This document shows, piece by piece, positions 16,129 through 24,823 of a DNA stretch of 31,345 nt. Made by a program: the position numbers and the translations under genes. Position 1 is the stretch's first letter; the number at the start of each line of letters is the position of its first letter. This stretch comes from Galactobacter sp. (GTDB taxonomy: Bacteria; Actinomycetota; Actinomycetes; Actinomycetales; Micrococcaceae): contig NZ_JALAGT010000020.1 in assembly GCF_022712295.1 (NCBI RefSeq), positions 1 through 31,345 on the forward strand. Direction: 5' to 3'. The notes under the pieces were generated by a model, which worked only from the letters and a program-made list of their open reading frames with translations, was not told where the DNA came from and did not search any database.

Positions 16129-16677
16129 GTGACCTCCCAGTCCTCCTCCCCCGTAGTCGGCATCGTCATGGGGTCCGACTCCGACTGGCCCACCATGCGG
16201 GCCGCGGCAGATGCCCTGGACGAGTTCGGGATCGCGTACGAGGTCGGTGTGGTCTCGGCCCACCGCATGCCTCAGGAGATGATCGATTACGGCCATGAGG
16301 CACACACCCGTGGGATCCGCGTGATCATCGCGGGCGCGGGTGGCGCTGCCCATCTGCCCGGCATGCTGGCCGCAGTGACCCCGCTTCCCGTCATCGGTGT
16401 CCCCGTCCCCCTCAAGTACCTGGACGGTATGGACTCCTTGCTCTCCATCGTGCAGATGCCTGCAGGCGTTCCCGTTGCGACCGTCTCCATCGGAGGCGCC
16501 CGCAACGCCGGCCTGCTGGCCACCCGGATCCTCGGAGCCGGCGCGGATCCCGAGGCGGCGCGCCTGCGCGAGGCGCTGGTTTCCTTCTCCTCCGACCTGC
16601 GCGATGTGGCCCAGGAAAAGGGCCGCAAGCTGCTGGCGGCCCGTGAGGCCCAAGCCAACGGAACCGCCCAGGCATGA
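16129..16677 (+). CDS. purE: N5-carboxyaminoimidazole ribonucleotide mutase PurE
   Basis: Class I PurE, converting N5-CAIR to CAIR, the step after PurK. Motifs: GIVMGSDSDWPTM, VVSAHRMPQEM (catalytic His), IIAGAGGAAHLPGM, and PVIGVPV. The 182 residues include a short C-terminal tail beyond the core. The GTG start has AAAGGA 8 bases before it. It overlaps the following LCP gene by ATGA, so a purine enzyme and a wall-assembly enzyme appear translationally coupled. Confidence 0.95.
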   Translation: MTSQSSSPVVGIVMGSDSDWPTMRAAADALDEFGIAYEVGVVSAHRMPQEMIDYGHEAHTRGIRVIIAGAGGAAHLPGMLAAVTPLPVIGVPVPLKYLDGMDSLLSIVQMPAGVPVATVSIGGARNAGLLATRILGAGADPEAARLREALVSFSSDLRDVAQEKGRKLLAAREAQANGTAQA

Positions 16678-18317
16678 GCAACACCGTCCTGGGACCCAGC
16701 GGCCCGGTCCGCGACCCACGACGAGCAACGGCGCCCGTGCGCACCAAGCGCGCCTGGGTGCTGTGGCTGCTCACCTTCCTGATCCCGGGTGGCGCCCAGG
16801 TCGTTGCGGGCAACCGCAGGCTGGGGCGCATCGCGCTCTCCGTCACCATCACCGTCTGGGCCGCCCTCGTGGCCGCACTCCTGCTCCTGCTGATCCGGCG
16901 GGACTGGCTGATCTCCGTCATCGCGGACCCCAACGTCCAGTTGGTGGCGGCCTGGGTCCTCGCCGCGCTCGCTGTCGGTTGGGCCATCATCTTCCTCAAC
17001 ACCTACAGCATCATCCGCCCGGGACTGCTGGCCCCGGGGATGAAGGTCATCGTCACCGCGGCCGTGGTGATCGCCGTGGTGGTGGGTACCGGCGTACTGG
17101 GGTACGGCTCCTATGTCCTGTTCAAGGGACGCTCAGCCCTGTCCGGGATCTTCGCCTCAGGCGCCCCCATGAAGGCATCGGACGGCCGCTACAACATCCT
17201 GGTGATGGGCGGAGACGCCGGCACCGGCCGCCTCGGCCTCCGCCCCGACTCCTCCGCCGTGTGGAGCATCGACGCGAAGTCCGGACGCATCGCCGTCATC
17301 TCCATCCCCCGCAACCTGCAGAACGCGCCGTTCCCCAAGTCCTCCCCCATGCACAAGATCTACCCGGAGGGCTACAACTGCGGTGACGAGTGCATCTTCA
17401 ACTCGATCTACCCCACGGTGGATCAGAAGTACAAGGACCTCTACCCAGGCACGGAATCCCCTGGTGCTCAGGCCACGATGGAGGCCGCCTCGTCCGTCAC
17501 CGGACTGGACGTCGGCGCCTACGTGGTGGTGGACATGGCCGGTTTCCGCGAGCTGATCGACGCGCTGGGTGGTGTGAACATCACCGCAGGCGGCTGGGTG
17601 CCGGTCCACGGGAAGTACTGGGAAGGCACCCAGGTGCGCAATCACTGGTATTCGCCGGGCAAGCACCACTTCACCGGTCATCAGGCCCTCTGGTACGCCC
17701 GTAGCCGTGACTTCACCTCCGACTATCACCGCATCCGGCGCCAACAGTGCATCCAGCAGGCCATGATCAACCAGTTTACGCCGAGCAACGTGCTGACCAA
17801 GTTCACGGCCATCATGGAGACCGGTGAGGACGTCATCCACACCTCCCTGCCGCAGAAGCAGCTGGGCGATTTCGTCAATCTTGCAGACAAGGCCCGCAAG
17901 CATTCCTTCCTCCGGCTGACCTTGGGCGCGCCCGATTTCGGGACGGCTGCGGACAAGTTCTCCACGTACCCGGATTACGATCAGATCCACACCCGCGTGG
18001 GCCGGCTCGTGGAGCGCGCCACCGATTCCGGCGCGGCCAAGGACAAGAAGGCTGCGGAGGAGAAGAAGGCCGCGGAGGCCTCCAAGAAGGCCGAGAAGAA
18101 GTCCTCCGGTGCCTCCACCGACAGCTCCTCCGGGACGTCGTCCGGGGGTACCGCCGAGGAATCCGGCTCCGCGCTGAAGAAGAACAACGAGATCCCCACC
18201 ACCCAGCCGGATGGTTCTGCGATCACCGAGGAATACCTGGTGCAATTGGAGGTCAACGGACAGACGGGTCTCATAGAACAGATCGTTCAGAACAATGACG
18301 CCTGCAAGCCTGAGTGA
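16674..18317 (+). CDS. LytR-CpsA-Psr (LCP) family glycan ligase
   Basis: LCP enzymes attach polyprenyl-linked glycopolymers (arabinogalactan or teichoic-acid type) to peptidoglycan outside the membrane. The 547 residues comprise four N-terminal helices (to about residue 150) and an LCP domain with YNILVMGGDAGTG, LRPDSSAVWSIDAKSG, IAVISIPRNL and the HHFTGHQALWYARSR/DYHRIRRQQ motif. A lysine/alanine-rich helix and Ser/Gly linker follow, then about 45 C-terminal residues. The arginines and aspartates of the active site are present. Two cysteines in GYNCGDEC may form an extracellular disulfide. Four N-terminal helices are more than the usual single anchor. Coupled to purE by ATGA; its stop overlaps an alternative manA GTG. 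Confidence 0.9.
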   Translation: MSNTVLGPSGPVRDPRRATAPVRTKRAWVLWLLTFLIPGGAQVVAGNRRLGRIALSVTITVWAALVAALLLLLIRRDWLISVIADPNVQLVAAWVLAALAVGWAIIFLNTYSIIRPGLLAPGMKVIVTAAVVIAVVVGTGVLGYGSYVLFKGRSALSGIFASGAPMKASDGRYNILVMGGDAGTGRLGLRPDSSAVWSIDAKSGRIAVISIPRNLQNAPFPKSSPMHKIYPEGYNCGDECIFNSIYPTVDQKYKDLYPGTESPGAQATMEAASSVTGLDVGAYVVVDMAGFRELIDALGGVNITAGGWVPVHGKYWEGTQVRNHWYSPGKHHFTGHQALWYARSRDFTSDYHRIRRQQCIQQAMINQFTPSNVLTKFTAIMETGEDVIHTSLPQKQLGDFVNLADKARKHSFLRLTLGAPDFGTAADKFSTYPDYDQIHTRVGRLVERATDSGAAKDKKAAEEKKAAEASKKAEKKSSGASTDSSSGTSSGGTAEESGSALKKNNEIPTTQPDGSAITEEYLVQLEVNGQTGLIEQIVQNNDACKPE

Positions 18318-18346
18318 CCCTGGATCGGGAACGGAAGAAGTGGACC

Positions 18347-19615
18347 ATGGACAAGCTTATTTCTGCCGTACGCACGTATGCATGGGGTTCCACCACCGCC
18401 ATCCCGAACCTGGTCGGCGCTGAACCGACCGGGGAGCCCCAGGCGGAGCTGTGGGTCGGCGCGCATCCTTCCGCCCCGTCGTTGCTCGTCTCCTCCGGGA
18501 TGCCCCTGACCGAGGCCATCGCCGCGGATCCGCGCGCCGCGCTCGGTCCCGCTGTAGCGGCCAGAGGCGGCCGCCTGCCCTATCTCATGAAGGTCTTGGC
18601 CGCAGCAGAACCGTTGTCGCTTCAGGTTCACCCCACCCGGGCCCAGGCAGCCGCGGGATACGCTCGCGAAGAGGCCCAGGGGCCTGCGCCGGACTCCCCC
18701 ACCAGGAATTACAAGGACGACCAGCACAAGCCCGAGATGATCCTGGCGTTGACCCCGTTCGATGCGCTCTCCGGGTTCCGGGACCCGGCGGAGTCGGCAC
18801 AGGCCTTCAGGTGGCTCGCCGCTGAGGTCTCCGAGCCGGGGGCCTCTGCCGCCGCAGTGCGCGTGGCCGAGGCGTTGGAGAACCAGGACGCGGCAGCCGG
18901 GCTGCGCGAGGCCACCACGGCACTGCTCTCCGACGACCCCGATGTCAAGAGACTGGCCGTGTTGGGGCCGGACAGGATCGAGGCACTCATCCTGGCCGTT
19001 GCGGCAGGCTCTTCCGCCGAGCATCCCGGCCGTATCGATGCTGCCCTGCCACTGCTGCCGCGCTTGGCCCGAACGCACCCGGGCGACACCGGCGTGCTGC
19101 TCGCCCTGCTGTTGAACTTGGTGAGACTCGCCCCTGGTGAGGCCATGAGTCTGCCCGCCGGCAACATCCATGCCTACCTCGAGGGCGTCGGCGTGGAGAT
19201 CATGGCCAATTCCGACAACGTGCTGCGTGGCGGTCTGACCCGCAAGCACGTCGATGTCCCGGAGTTGCTGAAGATCGTGGATTTCTGCGCCGTGACCCCG
19301 CGCCGGGTGATGCCCTTCGACCCCGTTCCTGGGCTTCAGCTCTACCTCTCGGGCTTCGACGAGTTCGATCTGGCCCGGCTCACCCACACGGAGGCCCCGG
19401 TCCGGTTACCCGGCGACGGTCCGGCGGAGGTCCTGGTGGTGGACGGCAGCCTCACGCTGACGGCTGAGGACGGCAGCCAACTCCGGCTGGAACGCGGGGA
19501 CACGGCCTTCGTGCCGGCCTCCGACGAACCGGTCATGGCACAGGGCAGCATCGATGTGGACGCCTACATCGCGGTGACGGACCTGGGCGCCTACGTGGAC
19601 CAGACGGGCCTCTAG
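18347..19615 (+). CDS. manA: Mannose-6-phosphate isomerase, class I
   Basis: Zinc enzyme interconverting fructose-6-phosphate and mannose-6-phosphate, feeding GDP-mannose and polyprenyl-phosphate-mannose. Seen: YAWGS near the N-terminus, ELWVGAHPSAPS, LSLQVHPTRAQA (metal His/Gln), EMILALTPFDALSGFRD, LPAGNIHAYLEGVGVEIMANSDNVLRGG, and a C-terminal beta domain. The 422-residue length fits. ATG 18347 is preferred because YAWGS then falls near residue 13 as in the family, with GGAAG upstream. GTG 18314 overlaps the LCP stop (GTGA) and would add 11 residues; both could be used. Its product supports the O-mannosyltransferase in this window. A long perfect hairpin follows. Confidence 0.93.
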   Translation: MDKLISAVRTYAWGSTTAIPNLVGAEPTGEPQAELWVGAHPSAPSLLVSSGMPLTEAIAADPRAALGPAVAARGGRLPYLMKVLAAAEPLSLQVHPTRAQAAAGYAREEAQGPAPDSPTRNYKDDQHKPEMILALTPFDALSGFRDPAESAQAFRWLAAEVSEPGASAAAVRVAEALENQDAAAGLREATTALLSDDPDVKRLAVLGPDRIEALILAVAAGSSAEHPGRIDAALPLLPRLARTHPGDTGVLLALLLNLVRLAPGEAMSLPAGNIHAYLEGVGVEIMANSDNVLRGGLTRKHVDVPELLKIVDFCAVTPRRVMPFDPVPGLQLYLSGFDEFDLARLTHTEAPVRLPGDGPAEVLVVDGSLTLTAEDGSQLRLERGDTAFVPASDEPVMAQGSIDVDAYIAVTDLGAYVDQTGL

Positions 19616-19636
19616 CCTGGACCCGCGCAACGCAAT

Positions 19637-19690
19637 AATGCCCGACGGCGCGGTACCCGACTTGAGTCGGGTACCGCGCCGTCGGGCATT
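19637..19690. terminator. Bidirectional terminator, perfect 26-bp stem
   Basis: Two 26-base arms (19637-19662 and 19665-19690) pair perfectly around a TG centre, between the convergent manA and glpX genes. There is no real T-run on either side. Just beyond it CATTCACACGG is repeated directly (19687-19697, 19698-19708), followed by a second GC hairpin (GGCGCG ... CGCGCC, 19707-19724). Confidence 0.85.
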
Positions 19691-19740
19691 CACACGGCAT
19701 TCACACGGCGCGCTCACGCGCGCCGGAGCCGCCAGTCAGA

Positions 19741-20763
19741 TCAGCGGGTGAAGGCCTCCCACTTGGAGGCGTGGTGCTCGGCCTCGACCGTGCGGACGGT
19801 GCCGGACTTGGAACGCATCACGAGCGACTGCGTCAGGATCTTGTCCCCGCGGTAGCGGACGCCGCGCAACAGGTCGCCGTCGGTGATGCCGGTGGCGGCG
19901 AAGTAGCAATTGTCGGAGGTGACCAGGTCCGTGGTGGTGAGGACCTTGCCGAGCTCGTGGCCGGCGTCGATGGCGCGCTGCTTCTCGTCGTCGTCCTTGG
20001 GCCACAGGCGGCCCTGGATGACGCCACCCAGAGCGCGGATGGCGCAGGCGGTGACGATGCCCTCAGGCGTGCCACCGATGCCGAAGAGCGCATCGATGCC
20101 GGAGTCGGGGCGGGCGGCGGCGATGGCACCTGCCACGTCACCGTCCAGGATCAGCTTGGTGCGGGCACCGGCGTCGCGGATCTCCTGGATGAGGCCCTCG
20201 TGACGGGGACGGTCGAGCACGGCGACGGTGACCTGGGAGACGCGCTTGCCCAGGGCCTTGGCGATCAGCTGGATGTTCTGTTTCACCGGCAGGCGCAGGT
20301 CCACGAAGTCGGCGGCCTCCGGTCCTGTGACGAGCTTCTCCATGTAGAACACGGCGGAGGGATCGAACATGGAGCCGCGCTCGGCCACGGCCAGCACGGA
20401 CAGGGCGTTGTTGAAGCCCAGTGCGGTCAGGCGGGTGCCGTCGATGGGGTCAACGGCGATGTCCACCTCAGGGCCCTCACCGGTGCCCACATGCTCACCG
20501 TTGAAGAGCATGGGCGCCTCGTCCTTCTCGCCCTCACCGATGACCACCACACCGTTGAAGTTCACGGAGTGCAGCATGGCGCGCATGGCGTCCACGGCGG
20601 CACCGTCCGCGGAGTTCTTGTCTCCCAGACCCACCCATGGGCCCGACGCGATGGAGGCGACCTCGGTGACACGCACCAATTCCATGGCCAGGTTCCGGTC
20701 CGGCTCGGCTTCGCTCACGGACAGTCGGGGGGAAAGGTGGGAGTAATCGTGTTCGTCGCTCAC
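19741..20763 (-). CDS. glpX: Class II fructose-1,6-bisphosphatase GlpX
   Basis: Metal-dependent phosphatase of gluconeogenesis, 340 residues. Seen: ELVRVTEVASIASGPWVGLGDKN, DGAAVDAMR, VVIGEGEKDEAPML, the lithium-sensitive phosphatase motif VDPIDGT (about 103-109), LDRPRHEGLI, LFGIGGTPEGIVTACA, and TGITDG. GTG 20763 is chosen because AAGGA lies 7 bases before it; an ATG 45 bases upstream has no ribosome site. It is divergent from the DUF4245 gene, and fumC is close by, as in M. tuberculosis Rv1098c-Rv1100. Confidence 0.95.
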   Translation of the reverse strand: MSDEHDYSHLSPRLSVSEAEPDRNLAMELVRVTEVASIASGPWVGLGDKNSADGAAVDAMRAMLHSVNFNGVVVIGEGEKDEAPMLFNGEHVGTGEGPEVDIAVDPIDGTRLTALGFNNALSVLAVAERGSMFDPSAVFYMEKLVTGPEAADFVDLRLPVKQNIQLIAKALGKRVSQVTVAVLDRPRHEGLIQEIRDAGARTKLILDGDVAGAIAAARPDSGIDALFGIGGTPEGIVTACAIRALGGVIQGRLWPKDDDEKQRAIDAGHELGKVLTTTDLVTSDNCYFAATGITDGDLLRGVRYRGDKILTQSLVMRSKSGTVRTVEAEHHASKWEAFTR

Positions 20764-20835
20764 GTGAAATCCTTGAGGTCGCTTCAGCGGGGAGACGTGG
20801 GCAGCCACTCATCGGCGTCCACGCCATGCAAGGTC

Positions 20836-20841
20836 ATTCTA
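20836..20841 (-). promoter_or_regulatory. Probable glpX -10 box
   Basis: TAGAAT on the minus strand about 73 bases before GTG 20763, leaving a short leader with its own ribosome site. The -35 region (near 20858-20864) is weak. Confidence 0.4.
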
Positions 20842-20923
20842 GGCGCCTCGTGCGCCGCACCGTACAGAGGTGACGTGCGCTACCCGGTTAGCCGTTCACA
20901 GTCGGATGCGGAACAATGGGCTG

Positions 20924-21655
20924 GTGCCTGAGAACGAATCCGTGTCCTCCCCCGAACCGGTTGCCGACTCCGCTGCGCAGCAGCCGGGGAACGCCGCCCC
21001 ACAGTCGCAGGGCGCAGAGCCGCAGCAAGCGGGCCGCGCTCCACTGCCGGGAGAGCCGGGGTTCAAGGCGCCCCTGACGCAGGGCCAGCTGAAGCGGATG
21101 AATCAGACCATCAAGGGCATGATCATCTCGGTTCTGTTGACCTTCGCCGTGGTGTTGCCGATCATCTTCCTGAACCCGGGCAGCACCAAGGAGACCTACG
21201 AGAAACGGATCGACGCCCAGGAGATCGCGCAACAGACCGTGACGGTTCAGGGATTCAAGGCCGTGGCCCCTGACTTCCCCAAGGACTTCTACGCCAACAA
21301 GGCCCAGTGGAACGCGGGCGCGGCCGACGGGGTCGGTTACTGGGAACTCGGGATCGTGGGCAAGCTGGACGGCGAGGAACACTACGTCCAGATGATGCAG
21401 GCGGAAAAGGCGAATGCCTCCTGGATCGCACTCGCCACGGACGGTTCCGTCCCCACGGGTGAGTCCGTCACCGTGGATTCCACCAACTGGCAGGTCCGTA
21501 CGCAGCCGGGCTCCTCGGCCGAGAAGACCGTGCTCACCACCTCGCTGGACGGGTACACGTTCATCCTCACCGGGGACCAAGGCGACGATGCGTTCTTGAA
21601 GAAGACCGCCGACCTGGTGCAGAAGGCCGAGGCCAAGGCCGACCCCGTCGGCTGA
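20924..21655 (+). CDS. DUF4245 family membrane-anchored protein
   Basis: A 243-residue protein of unknown function. It has a Pro/Gln/Ala-rich cytoplasmic start (about 1-60), one helix (MIISVLLTFAVVLPIIFL), and an extracellular domain typical of DUF4245: KRIDAQEIAQQTVTVQGFKAVAPD, YWELGIVGKLDGEEHYVQMMQAE, and DGYTFILTGDQGDDAF. GTG 20924 is chosen because AACAAT lies 6 bases before it, a weak leaderless pattern; the frame is open further upstream (from 20870). Divergent from glpX as in M. tuberculosis (Rv1099c/Rv1100). Confidence 0.85.
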   Translation: MPENESVSSPEPVADSAAQQPGNAAPQSQGAEPQQAGRAPLPGEPGFKAPLTQGQLKRMNQTIKGMIISVLLTFAVVLPIIFLNPGSTKETYEKRIDAQEIAQQTVTVQGFKAVAPDFPKDFYANKAQWNAGAADGVGYWELGIVGKLDGEEHYVQMMQAEKANASWIALATDGSVPTGESVTVDSTNWQVRTQPGSSAEKTVLTTSLDGYTFILTGDQGDDAFLKKTADLVQKAEAKADPVG

Positions 21656-21662
21656 GCGGGCC

Positions 21663-21676
21663 TATCCTTGAGGATA
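21663..21676 (+). promoter_or_regulatory. Palindromic -10 region of leaderless carbonic anhydrase gene
   Basis: TATCCT (21663-21668) is followed by 7 bases and ATG 21676. The stretch TATCCT-TG-AGGATA is a perfect palindrome that ends on the first base of the start codon. AGGA is too close (1-2 bases) to the ATG to act as a ribosome site. Confidence 0.5.
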
Positions 21677-22275
21677 TGACCACGACTCTGACTCCGGAAC
21701 AGGCGCTCTCCACCATCGTCGAGGGCGCCCTCCGCGCACAGGCGGGGCAGCCATCCCGCCCCAATACCGATACCGACACCCGCTCGCAGCTGGCCCAGGG
21801 CCAGGATCCCTTCGCCGCCGTGGTGGGCTGCTCCGATTCCCGTGTACCCATGGAATACGCCCTCGACGCGGGCTACGGCGACGTCTTCGCCATCCGCACC
21901 GCCGGCCATACCCTCGGCGAGACGGTCATCGGTTCCATCGAATTCGCGGTGGCCGAGCTCGGAGTTCCGTTGGTGCTGGTGCTTGGCCACACCTCCTGCG
22001 GCGCCGTCACCGCCGCCCAGCACTCGCTGGACACGGGCGAGACCCCCGGCGCCAACGTCGGCGCCCTCGTGGAACGCATCCTGCCGTCCGTGATCTCCTC
22101 CCGTGAGAAGGGCGGCACCACGGTCAACGAGGCCGTCGCCGAACACTCCCGTCGCACCGTGGAACGGTTGCGGGACCTCTCCCCCGTGCTGCACGACGCC
22201 GAGAGCGCGGGCAAGCTGAAGATCGTCGGCGCCGTCTACGACCTGGCCACCGGCGCCGTCACTGTGTTGGACTGA
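21676..22275 (+). CDS. Beta-class carbonic anhydrase
   Basis: Zinc enzyme hydrating CO2 to bicarbonate, 199 residues. Zinc ligands C52 (VVGCSDSR), H105 and C108 (GHTSCGAV), with the D54/R56 dyad of the CSDSR motif. It also has AIRTAGHTLGETVIGSIEFAVAELG and a C-terminal IVGAVYDLATGAVTVLD. The start is fixed by the -10 box at 21663. Bicarbonate supply may help PurK and other carboxylases, but this is inference. It lies 20 bases after DUF4245, probably with its own promoter. Confidence 0.94.
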   Translation: MTTTLTPEQALSTIVEGALRAQAGQPSRPNTDTDTRSQLAQGQDPFAAVVGCSDSRVPMEYALDAGYGDVFAIRTAGHTLGETVIGSIEFAVAELGVPLVLVLGHTSCGAVTAAQHSLDTGETPGANVGALVERILPSVISSREKGGTTVNEAVAEHSRRTVERLRDLSPVLHDAESAGKLKIVGAVYDLATGAVTVLD

Positions 22276-22308
22276 TCCACACACGTCCTACGTCTTCGAG
22301 GGGATCAC

Positions 22309-23163
22309 ATGACCGAGTACTCCACACTCACCGTCCCGGACGGCGGTGCCGCCGTTGCCCTCCGCGTTCTCGATACCGGAGGTACAGGCTCACCGGTGGT
22401 GCTGATCCATCCGTGGCCTCAGCGCATCGAGATCTGGGAGCACCAGATCGCTGCCCTGACCAAGGCCGGGCACCGTGTGGTGGCCTACGACCGCGCCGGC
22501 TTCGGCGAGTCCGGCGCCCCCAATGACGGCGTCTACGACTACGACCGCCTGGTTCAGCACCTCAATGGCATCATCGAGGCGCTTAACCTCACCAACGTCA
22601 CCTTGGTCGGTTGGTCCATGGGCGGCGGCGAGGTGGCACGCTACGTCGGCACCCACGGCACCGACCGCCTGCGCGGTGTGGTCTTCCTGGCCTCGGCCAC
22701 TCCGTACCTGTTGCACACGGACGACAACCCGGGCGGCCCCGTCACGGAGGAGGCCTGGCGCGGCGACAACGCCGCGATCCGCGACGATGTCGCAGCGGTG
22801 GTGGACGGCGTCGCCACCAACTTCTTCTCGGTGGACGGACGGTTACTGGTTGACCAGGCCACACTGGAACAGGCTCAGGCCTGGGCCCACACCGCGCGGC
22901 AGGAGGCGGTGGCGGGCTGCCAGGAGGCCTTCTCCACCACCGACTTCCGCGCCGACGTGGCCACCGTGGACGTCCCCGGCCTGGTCATCCACGGCGACTC
23001 CGATGCGATCGTGCCGTTCGAGTATTCCGGCGAGCGCACGCACGCGATGCTGGACGGCTCATCGCTGGTGTTGGTTCCCGGCGCCCCGCACGGCCTGGGC
23101 GTCACGCACGCCGACCAGGTCAACAACGCCCTGATCGCGTTCATGGAGGGCCTTCCCTCCTGA
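22309..23163 (+). CDS. Alpha/beta hydrolase, non-haem chloroperoxidase/esterase type
   Basis: A 284-residue hydrolase with a complete catalytic triad: S103 in GWSMGGGEVARYVG, D232 in HGDSDAIVPFE, and H261 in GAPHGLGVTH. The HPWPQRIEIWEHQI oxyanion region and AYDRAGFGESG are typical of the cofactor-free haloperoxidase-like group. Natural substrate unknown; peroxidase activity in this group is generally a side reaction. The ATG has GAGGGG 6-7 bases upstream. It lies 33 bases after the carbonic anhydrase and ends before a strong hairpin, so the two may share a transcript. Confidence 0.88.
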   Translation: MTEYSTLTVPDGGAAVALRVLDTGGTGSPVVLIHPWPQRIEIWEHQIAALTKAGHRVVAYDRAGFGESGAPNDGVYDYDRLVQHLNGIIEALNLTNVTLVGWSMGGGEVARYVGTHGTDRLRGVVFLASATPYLLHTDDNPGGPVTEEAWRGDNAAIRDDVAAVVDGVATNFFSVDGRLLVDQATLEQAQAWAHTARQEAVAGCQEAFSTTDFRADVATVDVPGLVIHGDSDAIVPFEYSGERTHAMLDGSSLVLVPGAPHGLGVTHADQVNNALIAFMEGLPS

Positions 23164-23172
23164 TCCGGTGCC

Positions 23173-23217
23173 CGACGGCGGTACTCGCCGACCAGCGGTA
23201 GGCGAGTACCGCCGTCG
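23173..23217. terminator. Hairpin terminator after the alpha/beta hydrolase
   Basis: Perfect 17-bp stem (23173-23189 with 23201-23217) and an 11-base loop, 9 bases after the hydrolase stop. No T-run. The stem shares CCCGACGGCG and GGTAC with the hairpin at 19637. Confidence 0.8.
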
Positions 23218-23274
23218 TACCTTGTGGATCCCGCTACGCGGGACACGAGTACGTAACCCTGCGCGCGCGACGGC

Positions 23275-23280
23275 TACCAT
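23275..23280 (+). promoter_or_regulatory. -10 box of leaderless fumC transcript
   Basis: TACCAT, then 7 bases, then ATG 23288. No ribosome site is seen before the ATG, supporting leaderless translation. Confidence 0.5.
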
Positions 23281-23287
23281 GTGAATC

Positions 23288-24706
23288 ATGGCTGACTCCA
23301 CGGAATTCCGTACAGAACACGACACCATGGGCGAGGTCCTCGTCCCGATCAACGCCCTGTACCGCGCGCAGACGCAGCGGGCCGTTGAGAACTTCCCGAT
23401 CTCCGGTAAGACCCTTGAGCACCAGCACATCCGTGCGCTGGCCAAGGTCAAGCGTGCCGCTGCGATCGCCAACGCTGAGCTCGGCGTCCTCGATGCCGAA
23501 CGCTCGCAGGCCATCGTTGCCGCCGCTGACGAGGTCGCCGAGGGCAAGTACGACGATCACTTCCCGATCGATGTCTTCCAGACCGGTTCAGGTACCTCCT
23601 CCAACATGAACATGAACGAGGTCCTGGCCACTCTGGCGACCAACGCGCTGAAGGCTGCAGGCTCCGAGACCGAGGTCCACCCCAACGACCACGTCAACGC
23701 CTCCCAGTCCTCCAACGACGTCTTCCCGACCTCCGTCCACGTGGCGGCGACCAACGCCCTCATCAACGACCTGGTCCCGGCCCTGACCTACTTGGCCGCT
23801 TCCTTCTCCCGCAAGGCGGAGGAGTTCAAGACCATCGTGAAGTCCGGGCGTACTCACCTGATGGACGCCACACCCGTGACGCTCGGCCAGGAGTTCTCCG
23901 GCTACGAGGCCCAGGTGCGTTACGGCATCGAACGCATCGAGGCTTCCCTGCCCCGCGTGGCCGAGGTCCCCCTGGGCGGCACCGCCGTGGGCACCGGCAT
24001 CAACACCCCGGACGGCTTCCCGCAGAAGGTCATCGCGGAGCTCGCTTCCGACACCGCGCTGCCCATCACCGAGGCCCGCAACCACTTCGAGGCCCAGGCC
24101 AACCGTGACGGTCTCATCGAGGCGTCCGGCCAGCTGCGCGGCATCGCCTACTCCATCATGAAGATCAGCAACGACCTGCGCTGGATGGGTTCCGGCCCCA
24201 ACACCGGCCTCGGCGAGATCGGTCTGCCCGACCTGCAGCCCGGTTCCTCCATCATGCCCGGCAAGGTCAACCCGGTGATCTGCGAGGCCGCGATCCAGGT
24301 CGCAGCCCAGGTGGTCGGCAACGACGCCACGATCGCGCTGTCCTCCACCAACGGTGCCTTCGAGCTGAACGTGGGCATCCCGGTCATGGCCGCCAACCTG
24401 CTCGAATCCATCCGCCTGCTGGCCAACGTCTCCCGCGTCATGGCGGACAAGATGGTGGACGGCATCGTGGCTCACGAGGATCGCGCCCGCTTCCTGGCTG
24501 AGGCCTCCCCCTCCATCGTGACCCCGCTGAACAAGTTCATCGGTTACGAGAATGCGGCCAAGATCGCCAAGACCGCCGTGAAGGAGGGCCTGACCATCCG
24601 CGAGGCCACCGTCAAGCTCGGCTTCGTCGGTGAGGGCGAGGGCCAGGTCCCCGAGGCAGACCTCGACAAGGCCCTGGACGTCACCACCATGACCGGCAAG
24701 TACTGA
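23288..24706 (+). CDS. fumC: Class II fumarate hydratase
   Basis: Iron-independent fumarase of the TCA cycle, converting fumarate to L-malate, active as a homotetramer. The 472 residues carry the superfamily signature GSSIMPGKVNP at 319-329, whose second serine is the catalytic one. Other motifs are FQTGSGTSSNMNMNEVLA, HPNDHVNASQSSNDVFPT, GRTHLMDATPVTLGQEFSGY and GGTAVGTGIN. The presence of TGSGTSSNMNMNEV and HPNDHVN favours fumarase over aspartase. It ends before a textbook intrinsic terminator. Confidence 0.96.
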   Translation: MADSTEFRTEHDTMGEVLVPINALYRAQTQRAVENFPISGKTLEHQHIRALAKVKRAAAIANAELGVLDAERSQAIVAAADEVAEGKYDDHFPIDVFQTGSGTSSNMNMNEVLATLATNALKAAGSETEVHPNDHVNASQSSNDVFPTSVHVAATNALINDLVPALTYLAASFSRKAEEFKTIVKSGRTHLMDATPVTLGQEFSGYEAQVRYGIERIEASLPRVAEVPLGGTAVGTGINTPDGFPQKVIAELASDTALPITEARNHFEAQANRDGLIEASGQLRGIAYSIMKISNDLRWMGSGPNTGLGEIGLPDLQPGSSIMPGKVNPVICEAAIQVAAQVVGNDATIALSSTNGAFELNVGIPVMAANLLESIRLLANVSRVMADKMVDGIVAHEDRARFLAEASPSIVTPLNKFIGYENAAKIAKTAVKEGLTIREATVKLGFVGEGEGQVPEADLDKALDVTTMTGKY

Positions 24707-24727
24707 TCGGGTAGTTTCCCCTCACCA

Positions 24728-24790
24728 GGTTGAGTGCCGTCCGTCGCGAGTCCCGAAGGATTCCGCGACGGGCGGCACTCAACCTTTTTT
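24728..24790 (+). terminator. Intrinsic terminator of fumC
   Basis: A 21-bp stem (24728-24748 with 24764-24784) with a single G-T wobble, a 15-base loop, and six T (24785-24790). This is the only terminator in the window with a proper T-tract, and it lies immediately before the next gene. Confidence 0.95.
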
Positions 24791-24823
24791 GTAACCGTGT
24801 TACGTCGGGTGCAGAGTAGATTC